Assembly (NCBI GenBank): GCA_910575005.1
Contig: CAJTCL010000005.1
Coordinates: 183,101-247,100 of the forward strand
DNA length: 64,000 nucleotides
Source: Lachnospiraceae bacterium
Lineage (GTDB): Bacteria > Bacillota > Clostridia > Lachnospirales > Lachnospiraceae
Direction: 5' to 3'
Both the position numbers and the translations under genes were made by a program. The notes beneath the pieces were generated by a model. It was not told the DNA's origin. It made no database searches and worked only from the letters and a program-made list of their open reading frames with translations. Of this stretch, positions 15,521 through 23,818 are shown piece after piece. How positions within the stretch are numbered: position 1 is the first letter of the stretch; each line of letters starts with the position of its first letter.

Positions 15521-17254
15521 CTATAACATTTTATTGATCATCGCCAGCACTTCCTTGCCAAGCTTTTCTGATTTCTGATCTGCATCCTCCAGAGATGTTC
15601 CCTTCACACCATAATAGAACTTCACCTTTGGCTCTGTTCCAGAAGGTCTCACACATACCCATGCATCATCGGTAAGATCATAATAGAGCACATTGGAACT
15701 GGGCAATCCAGTAGGTGTCACAGCCCCAGTCTCCATATTCTTAATGGTATCTGTCTTATAATCTCTTGCAGAAACCACCTGATAACCGCCAATTTCTGTC
15801 GGTGCATTCTCTCTCAAGGTGTTCATGATCTCTTGGATTTTCTCCAATCCTTCAATTCCCTTAAGCGTAATAGATTTCACATCATCCTTATAATAGCCAT
15901 AACGCTCATACATAGCGATCATAGCATCCCACAAAGTCATATTCTTGGTTTTATAATAAGCGGCTGCCTCACACAATGTCATAGAAGCAACAACGGCGTC
16001 TTTATCTCTGGCATAAGTTCCAGTCAGACATCCATAGCTCTCCTCCATGCCAAAGAGATAGGTTCCCTTGCCAGTGTTTTCAAACTCCAGAATTTTCTGT
16101 CCAATAAACTTAAATCCAGTCAATACCTCGACCAAAGCAATTCCATAATATTTGGCAATCGCATCTGCCATATTCGTGGAAACAATAGATTTAATAAATG
16201 CGCCGTCTGCTGGAAGTCCTTCCTTCTCTTTTCTCTGGCTGATCACATAATCACCAATCAGACAGCCAGACATATTTCCTGTTAAGCTATGATATTCTCC
16301 TGTCTTTGAATCCTTTACATATACGCCAAGACGGTCGGCATCAGGATCTGTAGCCAAAATCAGATCGGCGTCCACTTCTTTTCCAAGTTTCAAACCTAAT
16401 GCAAAAGCCTCTTCCGCTTCTGGATTTGGATAACTTACCGTTGGGAACTCGCCATCTGGCAATTCCTGCTCTGGTACTACATAGACATTGGCAAAGCCAA
16501 GCTCTTTGAGTACACGGCGCACTGGAATATTGCCTGTCCCGTGCAGAGGCGTATACACAATTTTCAGATCTTTGGCCACCGCATCAATACAATCCTGACG
16601 AAGTACCAGGCTCTTTAACTCTTCAATGTAAGGATCATCAATATCCTTGCCAATACTTTGATAAAGTCCGGCTGCTTCTGCCTCCTTTTTATCCATCGTC
16701 TTAACAGTCGCATAATCTGTAACTTTCTTTACCTCATCCATGATACCTTTATCATGTGGTGGAGTAATCTGTGCGCCATCCTCCCAATAAACTTTATATC
16801 CATTGTATTCTGGCGGATTATGGCTTGCTGTGATATTGATTCCAGCAATACATCCTAATCTGCGCACAGCATAAGATAATTCTGGGGTTGGTCTTAAGGA
16901 TTCAAATACATAAGCCTTAATTCCGTTGGCTGCTAAGCAAAGAGCTGCTTCATCCGCAAATTCTGGAGACATTCTTCTGGAATCATACGCAATTGCCACG
17001 CCCTTTGCCTGTCCATTCACAGTGGCAATATAATTTGCAAGACCCTGTGTTGCCTTGCGCACCGTATAAATATTCATACGGTTAGTACCAGCCCCAATCA
17101 CCCCTCGAAGCCCTGCTGTACCAAATTCGAGATCCATATAGAAACGTTCTTCGATCTCTTTCTCATCGTCTGCAATTCCTTGAAGCTCTGCCTTAGTAGC
17201 CTCGTCGAAATAAGGGTTATTGAGCCATTCATTATAAAGTTCCTTGTAATCCAT
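15521..17254 (-). CDS. pgcA: Phosphoglucomutase / phosphosugar mutase
   Basis: Interconverts glucose-1-phosphate and glucose-6-phosphate, linking glycogen and cell-wall sugar metabolism to glycolysis. The alpha-phosphohexomutase signature is complete: phosphoserine loop ITASHNPPEYNG near residue 140, Mg-binding DPDADRLG near 301, the substrate loop FGMEESYG, and the C-terminal phosphate-binding RPSGTEPKVKFY. The start is the ATG at 17254 (MDYKELYN, 577 residues), six bases after GAGGAGG. An upstream in-frame start at 17293 is not supported. It would supply glucose-1-phosphate to the GlgC at 56351-57625. Confidence 0.95.
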   Translation of the reverse strand: MDYKELYNEWLNNPYFDEATKAELQGIADDEKEIEERFYMDLEFGTAGLRGVIGAGTNRMNIYTVRKATQGLANYIATVNGQAKGVAIAYDSRRMSPEFADEAALCLAANGIKAYVFESLRPTPELSYAVRRLGCIAGINITASHNPPEYNGYKVYWEDGAQITPPHDKGIMDEVKKVTDYATVKTMDKKEAEAAGLYQSIGKDIDDPYIEELKSLVLRQDCIDAVAKDLKIVYTPLHGTGNIPVRRVLKELGFANVYVVPEQELPDGEFPTVSYPNPEAEEAFALGLKLGKEVDADLILATDPDADRLGVYVKDSKTGEYHSLTGNMSGCLIGDYVISQRKEKEGLPADGAFIKSIVSTNMADAIAKYYGIALVEVLTGFKFIGQKILEFENTGKGTYLFGMEESYGCLTGTYARDKDAVVASMTLCEAAAYYKTKNMTLWDAMIAMYERYGYYKDDVKSITLKGIEGLEKIQEIMNTLRENAPTEIGGYQVVSARDYKTDTIKNMETGAVTPTGLPSSNVLYYDLTDDAWVCVRPSGTEPKVKFYYGVKGTSLEDADQKSEKLGKEVLAMINKML

Positions 17255-17432
17255 ACTTTTCCTCCTCGCTTCGTTTTCAGTAATTTCCAACACTCATCAT
17301 GGATAAATCCTTCTCTTTTATCATACTTCATAGAGTGATTTTTCTCAACTGTTTTTTCTGTAAATTTCAGGTATCTTTTCCATTGGGAGCGAACTATATC
17401 TTCAATAAACTTACACATAGGTTGATAACAAA

Positions 17433-18941
17433 TTAGTCTCCCATGATACTGCCGCTGCCAGTCTCATCATCTTCACTGTCATCATTGTTATTATTGCCAT
17501 TATTGTTGTTATTATCATTGCCATTATTGTTGTCATTATTGTTGTTGTCATTGCCATTATTGTTGTTATTATCATTGCCATTATTATTGCTACTATTATC
17601 ATTTCCGTTATTGCCAATACTTCCACTGCCACTGTTATTATTATTATTGTTATTGTTGCTGTTATTATTGTTGTTATTGCCGTTATTGTTGCTGTTATTA
17701 TTGTTGTTATTGTTGTTATTATTGCTGTTATTGTTGTTATTATTGCTGTTATTGTTGTTATTGTTGTTATTATTGTTGTTGGTATTGTTTCCTGTATTAT
17801 TACGATAAATACCACTTTTTGTATTATTTGTATTCACACCATTGCTTCCAGTATTTTTCTTGGTGTTTGTATTGGAAGTTCCAGATGTAGAAACAGTGTC
17901 CTCCTCTTCCTGCTCCTGGTCTGACAATTCAATTGTAAATTCACCTTTTTCTGAATTGACCACCAAAGTCCTTGTCCATTCTTGATAGCCTTCCGCAGAA
18001 GCACTGAGACGATGTATGCCGTAACGCACCTGTACTGGCTGACTGGTATCTACCTGTGTCCCATCAATATATACGGCTGTGTTCTCTGGCACCAATTTAA
18101 ACTGTATTTGACAGAATTTAGGACCTTCCCCCTTTAACTCATCTAAATTAACTTTGGTCTCACGGTTTGCCTCAATCGTAATCTCCTTGCTGCCACCATA
18201 ACCATCATTGGCCACTGACAGTATATATGTGCCTTCTGTGACCTCAAGACGTGTCTCGTCCGTAATCTTCTGAGCCAAAACATTTCCTATCGTAATATAG
18301 CCGCCCTGAAATAATTCTGTATTTTCTAATACCACTGTCCCATGTCCCGTTGTCACCTGGATGGCATAGATCTGCTGTCCTACACCTTTCAAACAGATCG
18401 TATCCTGTTCACTGATCTCAGACAACGAAATCTCACTGCTGCCATTATATACTGCTACATCTTCATCATAATAATAACTAGCGCTTCCCACTGTTAATGA
18501 CTTTTTCTTTTTATCGAGACGAAACTGATACAAATCATCATAGGAAAAAGCGTCCTTAGAGATCTGGACAGAAGTGAGAACACCTCCTTCACGCTCAATG
18601 GTAACAAGTTCTCCCTCAGAAATCTGACTTACGGTCAGATTTTCACCATATTTATCCTTAATATAAGTTCCTCCTGTGTAATCATATGGCTTTTCTCTGG
18701 CAGACTCGCAATCCCGAAGTGTCAAAACCTGACGGTCGATATCAATATCAGCTACCATGTAAAGCCTTTTTGGTTCCTGTTCCTCCTCTTCCTCCTCGCT
18801 CTCTTCCTCGTTGTCCTCAGCCTGTCTCTTTACATAGACCTCACTTCCGTCTGTAACTCTTCCTCCCTGTTCCCCGCAGCCTGCTGTAAATACTGCAAGC
18901 AGCAAGAACAGCATTATAATGTGTAACTTTTTCTTTTGCAA
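17433..18941 (-). CDS. PEGA-domain lipoprotein with poly-asparagine C-terminal tail
   Basis: A 502-residue exported lipoprotein: basic start, hydrophobic stretch and lipobox TAGC with Cys22. An acidic segment (residues 41-57) follows, then beta-rich repeats, and near residues 280-340 a PEGA domain (VYIDGTQVDTSQPVQVRYG, HRLSASAEGYQEW). The last 140 residues are almost pure Asn with scattered Ser, Gly and Asp, encoded by AAT/AAC triplets. The start is a TTG at 18941, supported by AGGAGG seven bases upstream. PEGA domains are thought to bind surface-layer or wall material, so a wall-associated role is likely but unproven. The leader at 18992-19066 may be a structured RNA. The gene stands alone. 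Confidence 0.8.
   Translation of the reverse strand: MQKKKLHIIMLFLLLAVFTAGCGEQGGRVTDGSEVYVKRQAEDNEEESEEEEEEQEPKRLYMVADIDIDRQVLTLRDCESAREKPYDYTGGTYIKDKYGENLTVSQISEGELVTIEREGGVLTSVQISKDAFSYDDLYQFRLDKKKKSLTVGSASYYYDEDVAVYNGSSEISLSEISEQDTICLKGVGQQIYAIQVTTGHGTVVLENTELFQGGYITIGNVLAQKITDETRLEVTEGTYILSVANDGYGGSKEITIEANRETKVNLDELKGEGPKFCQIQFKLVPENTAVYIDGTQVDTSQPVQVRYGIHRLSASAEGYQEWTRTLVVNSEKGEFTIELSDQEQEEEDTVSTSGTSNTNTKKNTGSNGVNTNNTKSGIYRNNTGNNTNNNNNNNNNNNSNNNNNNSNNNNNNNNNNSNNNGNNNNNNSNNNNNNNNSGSGSIGNNGNDNSSNNNGNDNNNNNGNDNNNNDNNNGNDNNNNNGNNNNDDSEDDETGSGSIMGD
17482..17795. repeat. Triplet (AAT/AAC) repeat tract coding for poly-Asn
   Basis: About 310 bp of nearly uninterrupted ATT/GTT triplets (plus strand) encode runs of 3-11 Asn broken by Ser, Gly, Asp or Thr. 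Changes in unit number would stay in frame, so the tail length is likely to vary between strains. Other frames give spurious open frames here, including one rich in Leu and one rich in Ile/Thr. Confidence 0.9.
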
Positions 18942-18991
18942 TTTAATTCCTCCTAGAAAGTAATATTATCTGTAACTTTTTAGAACCCCAA

Positions 18992-19066
18992 GCCACAGAC
19001 ATACCAGCAAAGCTGTTATTCACCTCTTACGAGGCTTCTGTCTGCTGCTGAGGAGATTATCACCTC
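18992..19066 (-). ncRNA. Candidate structured leader RNA of the PEGA lipoprotein gene
   Basis: On the minus strand a three-way-junction fold can be drawn. P1 is CAGACA (19044-19039) with TGTCTG (19001-18996). P2 is CCTC-GTAA-GAGG (19034-19023), with a GNRA tetraloop. P3 is CAGC-TTT-GCTG (19015-19005). A further GGAG/CTCC hairpin lies just 5' (19066-19052). It sits 50-125 bases upstream of the TTG start and has no T-tract. I could not match it to a riboswitch class I know, so it is a candidate only. Confidence 0.4.
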
Positions 19067-19071
19067 CCTGG

Positions 19072-19124
19072 AAATAGCAATTCATCCTTTTTCAAATAAA
19101 TTTGAACGTTCTGAATTGCTATTT
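19072..19124. repeat. Long hairpin downstream of the CotS-type gene
   Basis: AAATAGCAATTCA (19072-19084) and its perfect complement (19112-19124) enclose a second hairpin, TTCAAAT-AA-ATTTGAA (19091-19106). It lies 25 bp after the CotS-type gene and just 5' of the structured leader. It may be a terminator lacking a strong T-tract or the first domain of the leader RNA. Confidence 0.5.
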
Positions 19125-19148
19125 TCATCGGGCTGTGAATCGTTACTA

Positions 19149-20138
19149 TCATTTTATCAGATGAAGAAAATTCTCACGTGCTTCATTCTGAAAAATAAAT
19201 TTCTGCAGTTTCTCTAAATTTCTGCCGCAGACCCATGCCTTACTGGTATTGTAATAATGGTTGGCAATCTTCCAGAATTTCTCTGGATAGGCTAGACGAA
19301 TATAGAGCTGCCTCATCTCCTGGTTACTTAATTTTCTGATCTTATTATAATCTTTAAGCATATCCATGCCAAGCCCCATATTCCAATTATGCTTTTCCAA
19401 AATCTTACGCATAAAATTTCCCAGATCAGCCACCTGTACATCATAGGATGCTCGCTCAAAATTTAAAACTGCCATCCCCTGACGCAGAAAAACTACATTA
19501 TGCTGATTGTAATCTCCATGACAAATGCCATAAATACCTTTTGCCTGCTCTGATTCCTCTTTTTGCTGTAACTCTTGTCGCTGCAGTGCAACTACTCCTT
19601 GTGCCTCCTGGTAAAACAACTCGAAACTGTGCAAAAACTCCATTTCAAAGTCATTTTTCTTCTTGCGGTTGGAAATAAAATTTCGTACCTTTTTTAATTC
19701 TTTTGTATGTCTGTCATTCTCCAGAAACAGACTGTCATCTCTGATCTGGAGATAATCTGGAATATCCTCTGGAAATGTTCTCAAAATATTATGTATCTTT
19801 GCAAGGCATCGAATTGCCCGCAAAATATCTTCCCTGCTCTTGGTATCACACTCTCTGCCTTCATACCAATCACGCACAATATAGACGGTTCCATCCACAT
19901 CTTTGGCAAGGGTTTTCTCATCCTTTGTCCGTACAATGCAGTCTACCTGCTCTTGTCCATGCTCTGCCAAAAAACGCAGCAGATGGTACAGAAAATCTGC
20001 CCTGCCCTCCGAACCTCTATATTCCTTTAAAATTTTCAAGCCCTCACTGGTATCACAAATTAGCGCTCCTCTGCCTTTTGTGGTCTGTTTTACCTCAAAC
20101 GGATACTGTTCCAGAATCAGATTTTCTCGATTATACAC
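19149..20138 (-). CDS. CotS-family spore coat protein (kinase-like fold)
   Basis: A 329-residue member of the CotS/CotI/YutH family, which has the choline/aminoglycoside kinase fold and is found on spore coats. GRGALICDTSEGLKILKEY is the glycine-rich N-lobe, CHGDYNQHNVV the catalytic loop, and VLNFERASYDVQVADLGNF the metal-binding region, where Asp is replaced by Asn as is common in this family. I prefer the GTG at 20138, with GGAGGGG upstream; the resulting start (YNRENLILEQY) aligns with typical family N-termini. An in-frame ATG at 20192 has no ribosome binding site. It follows cca by about 70 bp. Whether it has kinase activity is unknown. Confidence 0.85.
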   Translation of the reverse strand: MYNRENLILEQYPFEVKQTTKGRGALICDTSEGLKILKEYRGSEGRADFLYHLLRFLAEHGQEQVDCIVRTKDEKTLAKDVDGTVYIVRDWYEGRECDTKSREDILRAIRCLAKIHNILRTFPEDIPDYLQIRDDSLFLENDRHTKELKKVRNFISNRKKKNDFEMEFLHSFELFYQEAQGVVALQRQELQQKEESEQAKGIYGICHGDYNQHNVVFLRQGMAVLNFERASYDVQVADLGNFMRKILEKHNWNMGLGMDMLKDYNKIRKLSNQEMRQLYIRLAYPEKFWKIANHYYNTSKAWVCGRNLEKLQKFIFQNEARENFLHLIK

Positions 20139-20210
20139 ATAAACCCCTCCACCATGATATTCACAAGTCCATTTCTTGTGTCTTTCTATCATATGTGAAG
20201 AGGTTCTATT

Positions 20211-21548
20211 CTATTCAAACTTTTGTTGAGTTTTTACGAGATTTATTAAAATTTCTGTCGTATTATCCTCGGGATGTTCCAGTACATGCATTAATAGGCG
20301 ATTGAGACTCTCTCCAATCTCCTTCCCTGGTTTCATGCCAATCGCGATCAAATCATTGCCAGTAACCGCAAGATCTTTTAAGGTCAAACATTGATGTTTC
20401 TCCATAATCTCCTGGTAAAGTTGTTCATAGAGATCAATAAATCCCAATTTTTCCTGCCGCTTATAGTGATTCTTAGCCAGAGTATCTGCCCGCTTTACCT
20501 CAAATAATGCTGGATATTGTTCCAGTCCGATTCGGTGAATGGCACGACGGACAGATCCTTCCCGTAAAGTAGGCCTGTCATCGTGCCACAGAACAAGTGC
20601 AGAAACTCGGTCTATTGTTTCATTGTCAAATTTGAGACGCTTCAAGATTTCTCTTGCCAGTTTAGCGCCCTCACTGGGATGGCCATAGAAATGATAAATG
20701 CCTTCCTGATCTACTTTACAACATACTGGTTTTGCCACATCATGCAAAAGCATAGTAAGCCGCAGAATCTTATCATTACCAATATTCTGCATAGCCACGA
20801 TGGAATGCTCTCCCACATTATAACAGTGATAGAGATTATTCTGAGGCGTCTCCATCATACGGTCAAATTCTGGCAAAAACACTCGGCTCATTCCAGTTTC
20901 ATAAACAACGCGCATTTGCTCTGGATGGTCAGAAACCAACAGTTTGACAAGCTCCACCTGAATCCGCTCTGCACTAATCTGTGCAAGATTAGAAGAAAGC
21001 TTAGAAATTGCCTCTTTGGTATGTTTCTCAATCGTAAATCCAAGCTGCGATGCAAAACGTACTGCACGCATCATACGCAGGGCATCCTCTGTAAACCGAT
21101 CGTTTGGACTGCCCACACAGCGAATTACTTTCTTATTCAGATCCTCTATTCCGCCAAAAACATCAATCAAACCTTCCGTTTCATTGTAGGCCATAGCATT
21201 GATCGTAAAATCCCTGCGTCTCAAATCCTCTATTAAATTCTGGGTAAAAATCACCTCTGTGGGATGTCTCTTATCCTGATATTCTCCATCAATCCGATAA
21301 GTGGTTACTTCAAATCCCTCTTTCCCCTCCAAAACAGTTACTGTTCCATGTTGAATCCCAGTATCAACCGTTTTAGCAAAAAGATGTTTTACCTGATCTG
21401 GAGCCGCTGATGTGGTAATATCCCAGTCTCCCGGTATCCGGCCTAAAATAGAATCCCGCACACATCCCCCAACTGCATAGGCCTCAAAACCTGCATCTGT
21501 GAGGGTATCTATGATGAATTTTACTTTTTCAGGCAACTGAATTGTCAT
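20211..21548 (-). CDS. cca: CCA tRNA nucleotidyltransferase
   Basis: Adds or repairs the 3' CCA of tRNAs. The nucleotidyltransferase head has AVGGCVRDSILG and DWDITTSA with the two catalytic aspartates, followed by RRDFTINAMAYN and the nucleotide-selecting region EDALRMMRAVRFASQLG. An HD domain (MLLHDVAKPVC) is present, as in many bacterial CCA enzymes. I chose the ATG at 21548 (MTIQLPEKV, 445 residues) with AGGAG about seven bases upstream; a GTG at 21581 would add 11 residues. It lies 36 bp after yqeY. Confidence 0.95.
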   Translation of the reverse strand: MTIQLPEKVKFIIDTLTDAGFEAYAVGGCVRDSILGRIPGDWDITTSAAPDQVKHLFAKTVDTGIQHGTVTVLEGKEGFEVTTYRIDGEYQDKRHPTEVIFTQNLIEDLRRRDFTINAMAYNETEGLIDVFGGIEDLNKKVIRCVGSPNDRFTEDALRMMRAVRFASQLGFTIEKHTKEAISKLSSNLAQISAERIQVELVKLLVSDHPEQMRVVYETGMSRVFLPEFDRMMETPQNNLYHCYNVGEHSIVAMQNIGNDKILRLTMLLHDVAKPVCCKVDQEGIYHFYGHPSEGAKLAREILKRLKFDNETIDRVSALVLWHDDRPTLREGSVRRAIHRIGLEQYPALFEVKRADTLAKNHYKRQEKLGFIDLYEQLYQEIMEKHQCLTLKDLAVTGNDLIAIGMKPGKEIGESLNRLLMHVLEHPEDNTTEILINLVKTQQKFE

Positions 21549-21584
21549 TTTATGCTCCTGTATATTCTGTCTTTTGCTCACATT

Positions 21585-22022
21585 CTATTGACATAGTTCT
21601 GCAACAACCTGGTTGATCACTTTTCCGTCTGCTTTTCCCTTTAACTCTGCCATCACAACCTTCATGATCTGACCTTTGTTCTTCGTTGCCACAACCTCTG
21701 CAAATTTCTCAGTAATATAAGCCTGAACTTCCTCCTTAGACATCTGCACTGGAGCATACTCCTTGATCACATCATGTCTAAGCTGATATTCTTCCAACAA
21801 ATCTGTGCGTTCTGCAGGACAGGTATCTAACTGCTCCTTGGCTGTTTTCAGTTCCTTCAAAATAACACGGTCCACCAAAGATTCTGGGATATCCTCTCTG
21901 CAGCCCTCATCAATAGCCGTTTTTTTCACCGCTGATACCAGCGCAGAGATGGCGTCCTTACGCCCCTTCTCTTTCGCTTTCATTGCTGCAATCATATCGT
22001 TTTGTAATGTCTTAATATTCAT
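21585..22022 (-). CDS. yqeY: YqeY/GatB-like protein
   Basis: A 145-residue helical protein of the YqeY family: LQNDMIAAMKAKEKGRKDAIS at the start and a C-terminal half, KGQIMKVVMAELKGKADGKVINQVV, resembling the tRNA-binding tail of GatB. Its cellular role is not established; a tRNA-linked function is inferred from the fold and from its frequent position near tRNA or ribosomal genes. Here it precedes cca, consistent with that idea. A GGGAGG lies before the ATG. Confidence 0.9.
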   Translation of the reverse strand: MNIKTLQNDMIAAMKAKEKGRKDAISALVSAVKKTAIDEGCREDIPESLVDRVILKELKTAKEQLDTCPAERTDLLEEYQLRHDVIKEYAPVQMSKEEVQAYITEKFAEVVATKNKGQIMKVVMAELKGKADGKVINQVVAELCQ

Positions 22023-22040
22023 GTATCTATCCCTCCTGAA

Positions 22041-23558
22041 TTACAACAAACGCCGCACTGTGATAATTTCACGATATGTAGCATTATCATAAGCTACAAT
22101 TCCATAAGCAGTTCCCTTAGCATGAACAATCTGTCCATTTCCCATATAGATTGCCACATGTCCTGCATAACAGATCAAATCTCCAGGCTGTGCATTTGCA
22201 TAGCTGACTTCTTGACCTACAGTACGCTGTGCATAAGAGTAACTGGGGATATTTATCCCAAAATGAGCATATACATAACTAGTAAAACCACTGCAGTCAG
22301 CTCCGGTATTGGGGTCTTTTCCACCCCACACGTAAGGATTGCCCACAAAACCTAAGGCATACTGCACTAATTCACTGCCGCTTACACCGGTAGAATAACC
22401 CGGATCTTGTCCACCACCGGATTCGTCTCCTCCTGAACTTCCTCCATTGGATTCATCTCCTCCGGCATTTCCTCCAGATTCGTCTCCTCCTGAACTTCCT
22501 CCATTGGATTCATCTTCTCCAGCATTTCCTCCACTAGATTCATCTTCTCCTGAACTTCCTCCATTGGATTCATCTCCTCCGGCATTTCCTCCACTAGATT
22601 CGTCTCCTCCTGAACTTCCTCCATTGGATTCATCTTCTCCGGCATTTCCTCCGTTGGATTCATCTTCTCCTGAGTTCTCTCCGCTGGATTCGTCTCCTTT
22701 GGCACCAACAAAATTATTATTTGCCGCTGCCCGCTGTTGTTCTTCTTGTTCCTGCTGCCAGAGTTCTCTTTCTAGACGTTCTCTCTCCTTGCGTTCCTTC
22801 TCCAAACGCTCCTTTTCCTTACGTTCCTGTTCAATGCGCTTATTTTCCTTGGCAATAATTACATTCTGGGCATTGATTGTATCTTGGTACTTAGCAGCCA
22901 GTGTCTGAGCCGCTGCCAACTTTTGGTCGAAATCTTCTATCTCTCCCCGCTTCTGATCAATTGTAGCTCTGTAATTCGCCTCAGCGACCTGATATTCCTG
23001 CTGCTTGTCCTCTAAAGCGGCAACTTCTGCTTTCTGCTGCTTTTGCAGCTTTGCTACCTGCTTTTTGACATTCTCATATTCTGTCAACAGATTTCTATCA
23101 TAATCATACATCTGATTGACATATTCCACCCGATTCAGAAGATCTGCAATGCTTTTTGACTCCAGAATACGGGTGAGCATGGCGCTGTCACCCTTCTCAT
23201 ACATAAAACGGATCCGAAGCTTCATAGCTTCGTATTGATCCTTTTCATCCTGTTTTGCCTGTTTAAGCTCCTCCTTCGTCTGCGCAAGCTCATCATGCTT
23301 AATGGCAAGCTCCTCCTCTAACGTAGACAGCTCTACAATTACATTCACTAACTCTGCATCCAGTGCATCAATCTCTGACTTTAACTGTTGTTGTTCTTGT
23401 TCTATATTATCAATCTCATTCTGCTTAGACTTTAATTCTTCCTGTGCAGCTTTCTTCTTACTCTCTGCATCCGATTTCTTATCTGCCAATGCAACATTAA
23501 ACTGTGAAACCCCCAAGGTCAATATCAGTAGAAATGCAATCAGCTTTTTTGATTTCAT
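22041..23558 (-). CDS. Secreted CwlO/PcsB-like NlpC/P60 peptidoglycan endopeptidase
   Basis: A secreted wall hydrolase of 505 residues. Signal peptide at residues 1-25, then a long coiled coil (about 27-280), a low-complexity linker made of ten-residue Asp-Glu-Ser-x-Gly-Gly units (about 285-385), and a C-terminal NlpC/P60 domain with catalytic Cys in DCSGFTSY (near 420) and His in GHVAIYMG (near 466). It should cut D-Glu-to-diamino-acid bonds in stem peptides. The coiled coil suggests autoinhibition and activation by FtsEX, as known for CwlO and PcsB. The start is the ATG at 23558, seven bases after AAAGGAG. The linker repeats are likely to vary in number. Confidence 0.93.
   Translation of the reverse strand: MKSKKLIAFLLILTLGVSQFNVALADKKSDAESKKKAAQEELKSKQNEIDNIEQEQQQLKSEIDALDAELVNVIVELSTLEEELAIKHDELAQTKEELKQAKQDEKDQYEAMKLRIRFMYEKGDSAMLTRILESKSIADLLNRVEYVNQMYDYDRNLLTEYENVKKQVAKLQKQQKAEVAALEDKQQEYQVAEANYRATIDQKRGEIEDFDQKLAAAQTLAAKYQDTINAQNVIIAKENKRIEQERKEKERLEKERKERERLERELWQQEQEEQQRAAANNNFVGAKGDESSGENSGEDESNGGNAGEDESNGGSSGGDESSGGNAGGDESNGGSSGEDESSGGNAGEDESNGGSSGGDESGGNAGGDESNGGSSGGDESGGGQDPGYSTGVSGSELVQYALGFVGNPYVWGGKDPNTGADCSGFTSYVYAHFGINIPSYSYAQRTVGQEVSYANAQPGDLICYAGHVAIYMGNGQIVHAKGTAYGIVAYDNATYREIITVRRLL
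22405..22695. repeat. Tandem 30-bp repeats in the linker of the NlpC protein
   Basis: About nine 30-bp units encode alternating DESNGGSSGG- and DESSGGNAGG-like decapeptides. One unit has lost a codon (ESGGN), showing that units evolve individually. The high identity between units makes slippage or recombination likely. Reverse and alternate frames are open here only because of the repeat. Confidence 0.9.
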
Positions 23559-23743
23559 CCATATCTCCTTTCCATCTATGTTTCCTGTCATTCAAAGTGA
23601 TTATAACATCATCTTGTCCTGATATCAATAAATAGTATTTAAATATTCTCTTTATTCCTTTCTAAATCAAATGTTAAAATATGAACCATTTATATTACTG
23701 TTGATTGATTCAGGCATACTAGACGCCGTAATCTCATTTGACA

Positions 23744-23792
23744 CTCCCCATAGCTAAAGCAAGGGGTTTTACAACACATTTGATAAACCCCT
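23744..23792. repeat. Hairpins resembling an IS200/IS605 end
   Basis: CCCCATAGC-TAAA-GCAAGGGG (23746-23766) is an imperfect hairpin with a TAAA loop followed by TTTTAC, similar to the terminal palindromes of IS200/IS605-type elements. AGGGGTTT (23762-23769) also pairs with AAACCCCT (23785-23792), which may work as a terminator for the leucine-rich-repeat gene. No tnpA or tnpB remains nearby. Confidence 0.3.
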
Positions 23793-23818
23793 CTGTCTTT
23801 ATACCGAAGTATATCAGC

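Noticed and set aside
17443..17808. Leucine-rich open frame on the plus strand and an Ile/Thr-rich frame on the minus strand
   Set aside because: Both are alternate readings of the AAT/AAC triplet repeat, with no ribosome binding site.
18990..19070. c-di-GMP, TPP or purine riboswitch, or hammerhead ribozyme
   Set aside because: The conserved core sequences of these classes are absent; only the general fold of a three-way junction is suggested.
20583..21236. 217-residue plus-strand open frame
   Set aside because: It is the antisense shadow of cca.
22405..22695. CRISPR-like array
   Set aside because: The 30-bp units are contiguous, coding and lack unique spacers.
22382..22908. Pro/Ser-rich plus-strand frame and Glu/Met-rich minus-strand frame over the NlpC linker
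   Set aside because: They arise from the 30-bp repeats of the real NlpC gene in other frames.
23744..23792. Intact IS200/IS605 insertion
   Set aside because: Only an end-like hairpin is present; there is no transposase or TnpB frame nearby.
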